The notes: generated by a model not told the origin, from the sequence alone. 64,000 nt of DNA from Haloplanus salinarum (GCF_024498175.1 NZ_CP101823.1:1550001-1614000), one strand, 5' to 3'; counted from the stretch's first letter, positions 25,259 to 34,636 are shown. Numbers and translations are program-made.

Positions 25259-25972
25259 TCACTCCGACTGGAAAGTGAGTAGGCGCTCGGTCAGTCCGGC
25301 GAGTAGCCAAGCGCCCAGGTTGACTGCGTGCAGGCCTGCGAGACAGACGACGACACCGACCGCTGACGCGGCCAGCGCCTCCGGAAGCGTATTGATGCTG
25401 GCTCCGACCACAGACCCGGCGTCGACGGACAACCACCCGACTCCGATGGTGCCACGGAGGCCTGTGAAGTCGTATCCGACACCGGGTATCCAGTAGACGA
25501 AGGGCGTGGCAGCGAGCGTGAACCCAATCGAAAACACGACGGTAATGGCAACGAACAACGGAATACCGACGACGAACGATGCCAACCCGAACGCGACGAG
25601 CAGGTAGTTTCGGGGGGTGGTTGCGACGGTTTTCGGATACTCCGTCACCGACAGTTCGCGAGGGTCGGCGAGGGTGACGGACACGTCACGCCTGCGGAGT
25701 CGGCTCAAGAGCTCCGCTTCGACAACCCCGATGCAGCCGCCGAGCGCGAGAACACCGACCAGTATCGGGAGTCCGACGACCATCGGAACCAGTCCCACCC
25801 CCAGGCTGAGGCCGGTTACCAAGACCGTGAAGTATACGATGCCGAGCGGAAACCGGGCGAGCAGATACGCTAGGTTCGCGTAGGTCTCACGACGAAAGCC
25901 GACGCCGAAGAGACGGTTCGCGAGTGACCATCCGCCAGCTGCTGCAGTATCGAACTGTTGACTCCGAGTCAT
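25259..25972 (-). CDS. Sensor-domain (putative sensor family) membrane protein
   Basis: 237 residues with four to five membrane helices in the arrangement of the Pfam Sensor family (usually the N-terminal input domain of bacterial and haloarchaeal kinases): paired helices FPLGIVYFTVLVTGLSLGVG and VVGLPILVGVLALGGCIG, a cytosolic loop, a second pair, and the motif DFTGLRGTIGVG. Here it is a stand-alone protein, 105 bp from and divergent to the PAS kinase at 26078. It may supply an input to that kinase, though this is inferred only from position. Confidence 0.75.
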   Translation of the reverse strand: MTRSQQFDTAAAGGWSLANRLFGVGFRRETYANLAYLLARFPLGIVYFTVLVTGLSLGVGLVPMVVGLPILVGVLALGGCIGVVEAELLSRLRRRDVSVTLADPRELSVTEYPKTVATTPRNYLLVAFGLASFVVGIPLFVAITVVFSIGFTLAATPFVYWIPGVGYDFTGLRGTIGVGWLSVDAGSVVGASINTLPEALAASAVGVVVCLAGLHAVNLGAWLLAGLTERLLTFQSE

Positions 25973-26077
25973 GTCATAGTGATAGTCTGTCTAGTGTATC
26001 AACCGCCGGTCACTGTTCCACTCTCTGAAACACCTCCGTTCGAAATACATACACGTGTAGTGGACACAGTACGACTA

Positions 26078-27514
26078 ATGGAAGACGATACGACTCCTCG
26101 AGAGAACGACCAACGTGGGCATGGCTGGTATCGGACGCTCGTTGAGGAGGTGAACGATCTCGCGACAGTCGTCGATACCGACGGGACGATAACCTACGTC
26201 AGTCCGGCCGTCACACGGATTCTCGGCTACGACCCCGACGAATTGATCGGTCACGAAGGATACGAGTTCGTCCATCCCGAGGATCGAGAACGTAACGCCG
26301 ACGCGCTGGAGACCGTTCTCTCGGACCCATCCGAATCCGAGACGGTCGAAGTCCGCTTCCGCCACGCCGACGGCTCGTGGCGCTGGATCGAAGCCACGGT
26401 GCGGAATCGACTCGACGACGACGTCATCGACGGGATTCTGCTTAGCAGTCGTGATATCACCGAGCGGAAGGAGTACGAGCTCGAATTCCAAGAGCTCGCC
26501 GAAGAGTACGAGGCCCTCTTGAACAACGTGGAGGATGCCATCTTTCTCATCAATGTGGAAGAAGACGGGGATACTGTCCGATTCGAATTCGAACGCCTCA
26601 GTCCCTCTTACGAGCACCAAACCGGCATTACGACCGAGGAAGTACAAGGTCAGACTCCACGAGAGATATTCGGTGAGGAGCAAGGAACCGAGTTAGAAGC
26701 GAACTACCACCGCTGTGTCAACGCTGGCGAACCGATCTCGTATCAAGAGGAACTCCGGGTCGGCGAAGGAGCACGCTTCTGGCAGACGAAACTTGCGCCG
26801 GTAGTCTCCGATGGTGGGATAACTCGCCTCGTTGGGGTCACTCGGAACGTGACTGAACGCGTCGAACGGGAGCGACAATTACGCCAGCAAAACGAGCGTC
26901 TCGAGGAGTTTGCGAGTGTTATTTCTCACGATTTGCGCAACCCACTCAACGTCGCACGGGGTCGTGCAACGCTCCTCGCAGAGCAAACGGAAAGCGATCA
27001 TCTCGATCCACTCCTGCAGGCGCTCGACCGGATGGAGGCAATCGTCGAGGACACGTTGACGCTTGCTCGCCAAGGCGACACGATAAGCGAAACGGAGTCG
27101 GTCAGTTTGACTGACCTCGTCGGGAAGTGCTGGGCGACAGTAGACACGGCCGACGCAACCATCGAGATCGTCGACGAGATGACCTTCCAAGGCGATCCAG
27201 GGCGGTTACGACACGTGTTCGAGAACCTGTTCCGGAACGCCGTTGAACACGGTGGGTCGGACGTAGCCGTCCGTGTCGGATCTCACAATGAAACGGGAAT
27301 CTACGTCGAAGACGATGGACCAGGAATTCCAGTCGAACAGCGTGACGAAGTGTTCGAACCGGGGCAGTCCTCGGCACAGGGCGGTACTGGTTTCGGGTTG
27401 ACCATCGTAAAACGAATCGTGGAAGCCCACGGCTGGGAGCTGTCTGTACTCGATGGAACTGATGGTGGGGCACGATTTGAGTTTGAGATGGCTGAACAGG
27501 GGGAGTTCGCGTGA
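26078..27514 (+). CDS. Soluble PAS-PAS histidine kinase
   Basis: 478 residues, no TM segments. PAS 1 (about 15-125) begins RTLVEEVNDLATVVDTDG and is closed by a PAC motif (GILLSSRDITERKEY). PAS 2 (about 140-260) ends VGVTRNVTERVERER. HisKA has the phospho-acceptor His near 283 (VISHDLRNPLNVARG). HATPase_c has an N-box (ENLFRNAVEHGG), G1 (VEDDGPGIPVEQ) and G2 (GGTGFGLTIVKRIVEAHGWE). ATG at 26078 removes a 40-residue upstream extension that lacks family character. No response regulator is adjacent; haloarchaeal kinases of this type often act on unlinked regulators. Confidence 0.92.
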   Translation: MEDDTTPRENDQRGHGWYRTLVEEVNDLATVVDTDGTITYVSPAVTRILGYDPDELIGHEGYEFVHPEDRERNADALETVLSDPSESETVEVRFRHADGSWRWIEATVRNRLDDDVIDGILLSSRDITERKEYELEFQELAEEYEALLNNVEDAIFLINVEEDGDTVRFEFERLSPSYEHQTGITTEEVQGQTPREIFGEEQGTELEANYHRCVNAGEPISYQEELRVGEGARFWQTKLAPVVSDGGITRLVGVTRNVTERVERERQLRQQNERLEEFASVISHDLRNPLNVARGRATLLAEQTESDHLDPLLQALDRMEAIVEDTLTLARQGDTISETESVSLTDLVGKCWATVDTADATIEIVDEMTFQGDPGRLRHVFENLFRNAVEHGGSDVAVRVGSHNETGIYVEDDGPGIPVEQRDEVFEPGQSSAQGGTGFGLTIVKRIVEAHGWELSVLDGTDGGARFEFEMAEQGEFA

Positions 27515-28145
27515 GTGTGTAGACTATACGTCGAAAAGTGCGACTCAATCACTGAACGTAGCGTCCCCGACATGAGCGCGCTGTATGCAGCACCAACTTG
27601 CCGAACTACCCGACAGCCGTCGTAGTCGTGTGCGAGATACGGAAGATGGGTTCAGCACGAAGTCCGTGGTTGTTTCAGCATAAAGCTGGTGAATCAACTG
27701 TACAGCCCGCTGTTCACCGTTCACGATACCGTTCGAACATCTGTCTACTGGCTCCGAGAGCGCGGCCACCGACGGTCAGTATCCGAGCTGCTGTTGCTGT
27801 GAAGCCACTACTGACAGAGAGTTACCATCCAACCACGACTGCTGTCACGAGTAACCTCAAAACCCGATCAGTCGATGTGAGAGACGTGTGAAATTCCACA
27901 GCGCTCACCCCCTTGCTTTTCATTTTGGTGTAAAACATCTCGGGCTCCTCTGTTCGACTGCCCGATTCGGATTTCTCCCCTTCATTTTCGCAGGCTACTC
28001 CGAGAGCCGATCACCTCAGCGTACATCCCGAGACACGCCTGTTCGGCGCGGCATCGGTTGCCAACGATCCCTGTATTGCGACGGAGCCGCCTAGGCCTGT
28101 TACAAACGGCTCCGAACTGTCCCCCACACCGAGAATCCACATCCG
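27515..28145. other. Intergenic, possible gene relics
   Basis: 631 bp without a supported gene. Positions about 27628-27690 match an IS-end relic (gtgcgagatacgg ... gttcagcac). From about 27673 a plus-strand frame reads KLVNQLYSPLFTVHDTVRTS to a stop, which looks like the tail of an enzyme, but I cannot name it. From 27900 to 28140 I see nothing definite. Confidence 0.35.
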
Positions 28146-28964
28146 CTAGAGGTCGGCAGTCTTGAACCGGAGGTAGCCCAGCGCGACGGGAACGAACGTC
28201 CACGCGAGTAGCAGTCCAAGGGCGGCCGGCCAAGCGACATACGCGACGCCACTGTCGACGTACCGACCGGCCCGATCCACGGCGAACCCAGTCCGGACGA
28301 GCAGGTCGAAGGACTCACTCGGTGCCGCGAGGCGGACGAAGAGAGCCCAGCCGGGCATGTCGTTCGTGACTGCCGTGTCGAACCGATGGAGGATCAACAG
28401 CACCGCCGTATGGAGGTCTTCCCAGAGGACGACCGACACTAGATACGCACCGATAGTACCGACGGTCACGCGTCGACCAGTCGCTGTCGATAACGAGACG
28501 CCGACTGCCAGCCCGACGAACGCCACCCCGTACAGTACCGTTACACCGACGAACCACGGCAGCCACGGCCACGGCACGCTCCCGTTAGCGAGGACGGTGG
28601 CTACGCCGCCGGCGAGACAGAGCGCGAGCGCTGTCGGCACGACGAAAACGACACTCCGCCCGACGAATTTGCCGACGGCCACGTCCCGGCGGGAGTGTGG
28701 GACGGAGAGTGCGAGTCGGAGTTGTCCACCGGTTCGCTCCGCGAGGATCGACTTGTACCCGAGCAAGAGCGCAACGAGCGGAGTCGTCACCGCGACGACC
28801 CCGGTGAGGCTATCGATATACGTCGGGAACGAGCCGTCGTCGAGCACGAATTCGACGGCGGCGACGCCGACGAACAGGAGGATCTGAACCCCGCCGACGA
28901 TCCAGATGCCGACTGACTGGCTGGCGGCACGAACGTCCCGGAGGGCGACGTCGCGCCACGTCAC
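28146..28964 (-). CDS. ABC-2 type permease, second subunit
   Basis: 272 residues from GTG 28964 (VTWRDVALRDVRAASQSV). Six TM segments in the ABC-2 layout, with the loop YKSILAERTGGQLRLALSVP that is conserved in haloarchaeal NosY-like permeases. The GTG overlaps the stop of the preceding permease (GTGA). Its C-terminus has LGYLRFKTADL. It is paralogous to that permease, so the pair probably makes a heterodimeric membrane part for the ATPase at 29764. The substrate is unknown. Confidence 0.88.
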   Translation of the reverse strand: MTWRDVALRDVRAASQSVGIWIVGGVQILLFVGVAAVEFVLDDGSFPTYIDSLTGVVAVTTPLVALLLGYKSILAERTGGQLRLALSVPHSRRDVAVGKFVGRSVVFVVPTALALCLAGGVATVLANGSVPWPWLPWFVGVTVLYGVAFVGLAVGVSLSTATGRRVTVGTIGAYLVSVVLWEDLHTAVLLILHRFDTAVTNDMPGWALFVRLAAPSESFDLLVRTGFAVDRAGRYVDSGVAYVAWPAALGLLLAWTFVPVALGYLRFKTADL

Positions 28965-29767
28965 GCGAGGTCCCTCCACTCGAACCGGAGTACCGCTACC
29001 GACAGTGGACCGAGGAGCCAGCCGACGAAGACCGGAAGTGCCAGCGCCGGCCCGTCGTACCACGTGCCAGCCCCCCGATCGCTCGCAGCCAAGGCGGTAA
29101 CGAGCGTCTCGAAGGCGCTCCCGGGGTCGAGTTGGGCGCTAACCCGAACCGCGGTACGGATCGGCCCGTCGGTGACCCCCGCTGCCACCAGACCAGCTTC
29201 GGTCCCCGCAGTGACGGGGTCCCAGACGATAACCAGTACGAAGAGTGCGGCGACGCCGAGAACGAGTGCCCGGCGGTTCGTCGCGACCAGCGCGGATGCT
29301 GCAACGCCGATCCCGACCCAGATGGCGCCGTGGGCGACGCACAGGAGGACGAACGCCAGCAAGCGGAGGGGCTGCAGCGTTCCGAACGGGTAGACGACCA
29401 GGACACCCGCAATCACCATCCCGACGGCGATGGCGGCTCCCAGCACGCCTGCTCGGCCGACGAATCGTCCGAGTACGAGTGTCGACCGACCGTGTGGCAT
29501 CGAAAGCGCGAGCCGCAACGCGCCGGATTCGTGTTCGCGGGCGATGGCGCCGTATCCGAACAACACGCCGATAGGAGCCAGTAACGCCCCGAGCCACCCA
29601 CCGACGAAGGCGCCGAACCGACTCGTCGTGATCGGCGGGGTGCCGACGACGGGGTAGACGTACGCCGCGATGGACACGACGCCGATCAGGCCGACGAGCG
29701 CGGCCTTCGGGAGTCGGGCATCGAGTACTACTCGCCAGTCCCGACGGGCGATCACGCGCCACGTCAC
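28961..29767 (-). CDS. ABC-2 type permease, first subunit
   Basis: 268 residues from GTG 29767 (VTWRVIARRDWRVVLDARLP). Six TM segments; the loop YGAIAREHESGALRLALSMP and the following RSTLVLGRFVGR match its paralogue downstream. GTGA overlaps join it on both sides, to the ATPase and to the second permease. The longer N-terminal frame (Arg-rich) belongs to the out-of-frame end of the ATPase gene and is rejected. Confidence 0.88.
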   Translation of the reverse strand: MTWRVIARRDWRVVLDARLPKAALVGLIGVVSIAAYVYPVVGTPPITTSRFGAFVGGWLGALLAPIGVLFGYGAIAREHESGALRLALSMPHGRSTLVLGRFVGRAGVLGAAIAVGMVIAGVLVVYPFGTLQPLRLLAFVLLCVAHGAIWVGIGVAASALVATNRRALVLGVAALFVLVIVWDPVTAGTEAGLVAAGVTDGPIRTAVRVSAQLDPGSAFETLVTALAASDRGAGTWYDGPALALPVFVGWLLGPLSVAVLRFEWRDLA

Positions 29768-30675
29768 ACCCGGTCGCCTCCGGTGAACTCGACGAACATA
29801 TCCTCGAGCGACGCCTCCTCGGTGCGAAAGTTGACGACCCCGACGCCGGCGTCGTGGAGTTCGACCAGCGCGTCCATCTTCGCATCGTTCGTACACGTCG
29901 CCTCGATGGTGCCGTCGCGCTCGACCGCCGTCTCGACGCCCTCGACCCGCCCGACCGCGTCGAGGGTTTCGTCGTCGACCCGGTCGGGCGTGATGACCAG
30001 CTTCGTCCCGCCGCCGATCGCTTCACGCAACCCGGCGATGGTGTCGGTCGCGATCAGCCGACCGTTCTGGAGGATGCCAACTCGGTCACAGACCGCCTCG
30101 ACCTGCTCGAGGACGTGACTCGAGAAGAAGATGGTCGCCCCGCGGTCGGCCTCCTCGCGGAGGATGGTCCGCATCTCCGCGGCGCCGTTCGGATCGAGCC
30201 CGGTCGTCGGCTCGTCGAGGACGAGCAGGTCCGGCTCCCCGACGAGCGCCATCGCGAGCGCGAGCCGCTGACGCATCCCCTTCGAGTAGTCCGTCGCCGA
30301 GCGGGCGGCGTCGTCACGGAGTCCGACACGGGAGAGGACGTCGGCGGGGTCCTCGTCGACGTCTTTCGACCGGATCGCGTATTCGACGTGGTCGCGGCCC
30401 GAGAGTCCATCGAACGGGGCGTACCCTTCCGGCAAGACGCCGATACGTTCGCGGACTGCGACGCCGTCGTCCCGACAGTCGTGGCCGAACACCGACAGTG
30501 TGCCGTCGGTCGGCGCGACGAATCCGAGCAGGATGTCGATGAACGTCGACTTGCCCGCGCCGTTCGGTCCGAGGAAGCCGAACGTCTCGCCGGCCTCGAC
30601 GGTCAGATCGACGCGGTCGAGAGCGAGCACGTCGCCGTAGCGCTTCGAGAGGTCCGTGGCGCTAATGACGGTCAC
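29764..30675 (-). CDS. ABC transporter ATPase
   Basis: 303 residues from GTG 30675 (VTVISATDLSKRYGDVLALD). Walker A is GPNGAGKST, the Q-loop region is GVLPEGYAPFDGLSG, the signature reads DYSKGMRQRLALAMALVG, Walker B is LLVLDEPTTGLDP, and the H-loop is SSHVLEQVEAVCDR. A C-terminal domain of about 80 residues follows, as in drug- or copper-type (NosF/CcmA-like) exporters. It is the first gene of the three-gene operon. The 69-residue upstream extension in frame is not family-like. Confidence 0.92.
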   Translation of the reverse strand: MTVISATDLSKRYGDVLALDRVDLTVEAGETFGFLGPNGAGKSTFIDILLGFVAPTDGTLSVFGHDCRDDGVAVRERIGVLPEGYAPFDGLSGRDHVEYAIRSKDVDEDPADVLSRVGLRDDAARSATDYSKGMRQRLALAMALVGEPDLLVLDEPTTGLDPNGAAEMRTILREEADRGATIFFSSHVLEQVEAVCDRVGILQNGRLIATDTIAGLREAIGGGTKLVITPDRVDDETLDAVGRVEGVETAVERDGTIEATCTNDAKMDALVELHDAGVGVVNFRTEEASLEDMFVEFTGGDRV

Positions 30676-30806
30676 AGGACGTTGGGACGGGATGGCGGCC
30701 GATGAATACCCCGTGGAGGTTTCAGAGTCGGCAACACCGACACCATTGTTTGGTCGGATCTGTTGGGGGCCACGAGTACCGATTCGGGGTCGATCGGCCG
30801 TCGTCG

Positions 30807-31235
30807 CTATGCCGCGTGCGACCGGAGCGCTTGGCCGGCACGCCAGAGAAGGGTGGCAAACAGCGGAAGCAGCGCCGCACACATACTGAGCGTCAGCGTC
30901 TTCGGGACGATCCAGGGCGTCACGAACGCCATCCCGACCCCGACGAACGGGCCAACGGACACGGTGATCGTCGTGCCCACGAGCAGCCGTCGCTGGCTGT
31001 CGTCGAACTCGATGCCGTACCCACCCGTCGGCGGAATCAACAGCCCGAGCGGGAGGAGAAACAGACCGGCCCAGACGACGAGCGACAGCGAGAGGAGCGC
31101 AACCGCCGGACCGAACAGCCCTCCCGTGCCCGGCGATGGCAGCCTCACGAGCGCCCGGTAGCCGAAAGCTGCCAGTCCTGCGCCGACCGCCGCCACCGGC
31201 AGCTGGAGGGGGCCCAGTACGCGATATCCGTTCAC
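30807..31235 (-). CDS. Four-TM hypothetical membrane protein
   Basis: 142 residues from GTG 31235 (VNGYRVLGPLQLPVAAVG). Hydrophobic segments at VAAVGAGLAAFGYRALV, GPAVALLSLSLVVWAGLFLL, TTITVSVGPFVGVGMAFV and LTLSMCAALLPLFATLLW. A GYGIEFDDSQRRLLV loop lies between the second and third. It runs in the same direction as the ABC operon and ends 131 nt upstream of it. Family not recognised. Confidence 0.65.
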   Translation of the reverse strand: MNGYRVLGPLQLPVAAVGAGLAAFGYRALVRLPSPGTGGLFGPAVALLSLSLVVWAGLFLLPLGLLIPPTGGYGIEFDDSQRRLLVGTTITVSVGPFVGVGMAFVTPWIVPKTLTLSMCAALLPLFATLLWRAGQALRSHAA

Positions 31236-31412
31236 GAGTTCCCCATAGTCCGATGTTTCAAAAGCTGTCGACGCGGCGTTTCGTGGCCTGCAACAGCGTC
31301 GTGACGTGGCGTCCCCGCAGCGAGCGGAACGCGAACGACGGGCCCACGCGGGGGTTTCCGAACGAGAAACGCTGGACGACGTTTCTCACGTCCCACTCTC
31401 GACACACCACGT

Positions 31413-32150
31413 ATGGCCCTCCAGTTAGGCAAAGCGATCGGGCGTGGTGCCCGACGCTCGCTTTCGGTCAGTGGCATCGTCGCGCTCGTACTGATGATCT
31501 GTTATCAGGTCCTCTTCGTCGGGTCATTCAACGCGGTCATCGTGGACACGCTCCCATCGGAGGTTCGATCCGGCGACGCCGGGATCGGCTTCGCGCTCCC
31601 GCTATCGACCGAGGTTGCAGCCGGGGTGGCCGTCGTCGCGCTGTTGCTCGGCATCGGCATCTTTCTCGTGACCGCACGGCTGTTGGCACGTGACCTCTCC
31701 GATCTCTCGTCGCTCCCCGGGAATCTGTTCACCCGGCGTCTCGGCCGTGCGTTCCTGTCCGCGCTCGTCGTCAGCGTCGTTCTCGGAGTGGCGATCCCGA
31801 TCGGGTTCGCGTTCCTCCTCGTTCCCGGTCTGTTCCTCGCCGTGAGTCTCCAGTTCGCGGTGTTTGCCGTCGCCGTCGAAGACACGGGTCCGATCGAGGC
31901 GTTCCGTCGAAGTTGGGGCCTGGCGAGTGGGAACCGCTGGCGGCTGCTCGCACTCGTCGTTCTGTTCGGTGTCATCGGCGCTATCGGTGGGGCGGTCGGA
32001 TCGGTGTTCGCCTTCGTCTCGCCGTCCGCCGGCCAACTCGCCTCGCTCGTCATCAATTCGGTGCTCGTCATCCTCATGTACGGCATCATCGCCGACTCGT
32101 TCGTGCAGCTGCGCGGTGGATCGGCGTCCGCCACGAGTTCGCTCGCCTGA
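31413..32150 (+). CDS. Haloarchaeal DUF7847-like multi-TM protein
   Basis: 245 residues with about six TM segments. The central part has LVPGLFLAVSLQFAVFAVAV then EDTGPIEAFRRSWGLASGNR, the cytosolic motif typical of the DUF7847/DUF4013-like family of haloarchaeal membrane proteins (assignment by motif, not by search). An ALQLGKAIGRGARRSLS amphipathic N-terminus is also usual for the group. No biochemical role is known. It diverges from the gene at 30807. Confidence 0.75.
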   Translation: MALQLGKAIGRGARRSLSVSGIVALVLMICYQVLFVGSFNAVIVDTLPSEVRSGDAGIGFALPLSTEVAAGVAVVALLLGIGIFLVTARLLARDLSDLSSLPGNLFTRRLGRAFLSALVVSVVLGVAIPIGFAFLLVPGLFLAVSLQFAVFAVAVEDTGPIEAFRRSWGLASGNRWRLLALVVLFGVIGAIGGAVGSVFAFVSPSAGQLASLVINSVLVILMYGIIADSFVQLRGGSASATSSLA

Positions 32151-32393
32151 GGCGGATTTGTACCGCCGTCCCGGCAGTTTCGGACGGTGAGACAGGACTG
32201 AATCACGGATACTGCCGCGTATCTAAACTCTTCGTGAAACCTCTCCGCATCATCTGGCGGGAAAGCGGGCTTAGCGACTCGTCGCCCGGTACCCGCTCTG
32301 ATGTGACATATTCGAACGTATTCACAGTCAGCCCGTTGCTGACTGCGAAATACGGTTTGAGCATTCAATAGCCGGTGAAGGAGTCGTATCGAT

Positions 32394-33359
32394 ATGCAAA
32401 CTCGACTGCTCGTTGCCACAGCCACAGCGTTCTGTCTCGTTGCACTCGCCGGTTGTTCACAGCCCGCCGGTTCGCTCTCGATGGACTCGCTCAACGACAC
32501 GGAACTGGCCGACCACGCCAGTAGGGCCGTCTCCGAGGATGAACTAGCGGAGGAACACGAACGCGGCCCGCAGCCACACGTTCTCAGTCGGGCCGTCGAT
32601 AACGAATCCGCGACGGTCGCTGCGACGGACCCGCCCCACAAAAACAATTCGACGGTATACCGGACGGGCGACCGGTTCTACACCCTTTCGTACACGACTG
32701 TAGGCACGACGAGCGGGCGGGAACTGACCTACGGATTCGATGGAAACGCGACTACGGACGAGGCCGATCGGAACGGGTGGGCAACCGTCGCGTACGACGA
32801 CTTGCCGCCGGTCGACAGGGCGATGCTTCGGACGCCCCTGTCGGTGATAACGGCAGAGGAAGGCAGTCGGTCAAGCATCAAGGAGAGGCGAACGTACAGT
32901 CCAGCCGAACTCAACCGGTCGGTCATCGCCGACCAGCAGTACGATGCGATCAGATACGATGGAACGTTGGTCGAAGTCGATGTCGCGTCGAGCGAACCAC
33001 GCTCTCTGACCGTCTATCGGTACCAACCGAGACCCGTTGCGACGACCGCTGACGCGTACGCCGCATGTCTGCAGGACGAGTATGTGTTCGAGTTGTCGGG
33101 GCTCGATCCGAACACGCGAGAGGTTGTGAACGAGGCGGCCGACGGAACGTACCGCGCGGAGAACACCAGCGACACGGCGTTTCGATCCCTCGTTGAGACG
33201 TTCCACAGCCACACGGCGGTTTCAGCGAACACCGCGTCCGGGTCGTGGGTTACCCGATACGAGGGGCGACTCTACTGGGTCAAGCTTCGGTACACCGGCT
33301 TCGAATCCGACCGGGACTCCCGTCCGCGGGTGCGAGCCCCGGCGGCTGTCTGTTCGTGA
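32394..33359 (+). CDS. Haloarchaeal lipoprotein
   Basis: 321 residues. A 20-residue signal peptide ends in a lipobox, LVALAGC, with the lipidation Cys at 21, so the mature protein is anchored outside the membrane. The body is hydrophilic and beta-rich with recurring YDG/YRY strands (YDAIRYDGTLVEVDVASSE; PRSLTVYRYQPRP) and a C-terminal TRYEGRLYWVKLRYTGF. It resembles the many single-lipobox proteins of haloarchaea without assigned function. Confidence 0.8.
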   Translation: MQTRLLVATATAFCLVALAGCSQPAGSLSMDSLNDTELADHASRAVSEDELAEEHERGPQPHVLSRAVDNESATVAATDPPHKNNSTVYRTGDRFYTLSYTTVGTTSGRELTYGFDGNATTDEADRNGWATVAYDDLPPVDRAMLRTPLSVITAEEGSRSSIKERRTYSPAELNRSVIADQQYDAIRYDGTLVEVDVASSEPRSLTVYRYQPRPVATTADAYAACLQDEYVFELSGLDPNTREVVNEAADGTYRAENTSDTAFRSLVETFHSHTAVSANTASGSWVTRYEGRLYWVKLRYTGFESDRDSRPRVRAPAAVCS

Positions 33360-33386
33360 CCGGGGAGTGTTCGGTCGGAGGGAGTG

Positions 33387-33767
33387 TCAACTGCGTCCGA
33401 GACGGCCACGGCGTCGATACAGGTAGCACGTCAGGAGAGGAACCGAAACGAGCAATAGCGGCGAGAAGACGGCAGCCCCGAGATGTGCGAGGCCGCCGAG
33501 GCTCCACGCGATACTCGGCGACCAGTGCTCGTCGTCACCGAGTGCTCGAACGTCTGCGAGCAGGCACACAAAAACGACGAGGGCCACGAAGATACCGCCC
33601 CAGAACGAAGCCACTGCGAGGACGAACGACGCGATGCCAGTAGCGACGTTCGGATCACCGCCGGACGAGGACACGACAATAAACGTCCGCGAACCGAAGT
33701 CGGAGAGGAGCGTCGCCACCGCAACGAGGGGGAACAGGGCGACACCGTACCACCACGAACTCGACAT
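33387..33767 (-). CDS. Four-TM hypothetical membrane protein
   Basis: 126 residues from ATG 33767 (MSSSWWYGVALFPLVAVATL). Four hydrophobic segments, the last ending in a basic stop-transfer tail YLYRRRGRLGRS. The helix order and this tail resemble haloarchaeal SHOCT-less DUF-type membrane proteins, but I cannot name a family. It converges with the lipoprotein gene (27-bp gap). The MITE-like element begins 78 bp upstream of its start. Confidence 0.65.
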   Translation of the reverse strand: MSSSWWYGVALFPLVAVATLLSDFGSRTFIVVSSSGGDPNVATGIASFVLAVASFWGGIFVALVVFVCLLADVRALGDDEHWSPSIAWSLGGLAHLGAAVFSPLLLVSVPLLTCYLYRRRGRLGRS

Positions 33768-33844
33768 CGTGTTAATCGAGGAAGAAATAGTAGTCACACA
33801 GAGAGGCGTCGTGTCTCAGGAACATTAGTAGTGTAGAGTGCGTT

Positions 33845-34013
33845 CTATAGTAGCGATTGATACTGTTTATTGTAAGTCATTACCGGTGGTTCGCCGAGAC
33901 GGTCCGGCGAACCACCGGCAACCAGTTACAATAATCCGTATGAAACTGTTTGCACAGCCGACCGTACGCAGTACTGCGATCGGCTGTGTAATGACTTTCA
34001 ATCGCTACTATAG
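33845..34013. mobile_element. MITE-like element with perfect 16-bp inverted ends
   Basis: 169 bp flanked by ctatagtagcgattga and its exact reverse complement (33998-34013). Inside are two strong palindromes: ccggtggttcgccg/cggcgaaccaccgg (about 33882-33917), and a second around acagccga...tcggctgt (about 33955-33988). There is no coding frame. The first 85 bp or so of the interior recur at 57757-57843. Confidence 0.75.
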
Positions 34014-34036
34014 CTTCTTTCATCCGAGAGTCCTCG

Positions 34037-34474
34037 CTACGTACGACTCCGTGGGTCGGCGACACCATCGCGACCCCTCCGTTCGGCCAGCCAGCCGCCG
34101 AAGCGACCGGCGAGCGCTCCGGAGAGGGCCACTATTACGAACATGAGGCCGCCGAACGCGAGTGCCATCCCGACGCTGGCCGCTTGGAACCAGGGCGGGT
34201 TCGGGATGTTCGTGATCGCCCGAAGCAGTTCGGTCAGCGCCCAGAGAGTCGGTATTCCACCGATAAGCGCGGCTCGTATTCCGGTCGCGGTGCTGTTCCC
34301 GCCGCGTCGCTTGATCAGATACCCGGCGAATACGCTCCCGACGAGGACCGCTCCGAGGGTTATGTTTTCCGGGGATCGCCACACTTCGAGCGCGGTGAAG
34401 GGGAGTGCGAGTAGCCCACCGACGAGTGCGTACGTCCACGTCTCGGTCAACTGGAGGGGACCAATCCGAACCAC
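34037..34474 (-). CDS. DUF5518-type membrane protein
   Basis: 145 residues from GTG 34474 (VVRIGPLQLTETWTYALVGG). Four TM segments with the small-residue-rich VGSVFAGYLIKRRGG, GIRAALIGGIPTLWAL and FGGLMFVIVALSGALAGRFG characteristic of DUF5518, a haloarchaeal membrane family of unknown role. A strong TATA-like box (tttttatatatag on the minus strand) centred about 24 nt upstream supports a leaderless transcript from here, not the TTG 54 nt upstream that lies beyond the box. Confidence 0.75.
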   Translation of the reverse strand: MVRIGPLQLTETWTYALVGGLLALPFTALEVWRSPENITLGAVLVGSVFAGYLIKRRGGNSTATGIRAALIGGIPTLWALTELLRAITNIPNPPWFQAASVGMALAFGGLMFVIVALSGALAGRFGGWLAERRGRDGVADPRSRT

Positions 34475-34490
34475 GTCGGGATATCTGTCG

Positions 34491-34503
34491 CTATATATAA
34501 AAA
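34491..34503 (-). promoter_or_regulatory. TATA-like box of the DUF5518 gene
   Basis: tttttatatatag on the minus strand, about 24 nt (centre) before GTG 34474; the clearest such box in this part of the window. Confidence 0.55.
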
Positions 34504-34636
34504 CCCCGTCACGGTGTTGCTCGGCCAAAGAGTGGCGTTCGGTGCATTACGAACGGTCTCCGTCCTCGGACGGTCGGAATACACTGGCTTCCGCTCTATG
34601 GGTCGTACTCGTCTTTTGCGGTTGGGTGTCGGCCAG

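Noticed and set aside
31505-32647. 380-codon minus-strand frame
   Set aside because: Overlaps the DUF7847-like and lipoprotein genes antisense; Ser/Arg/Ala-rich without structure.
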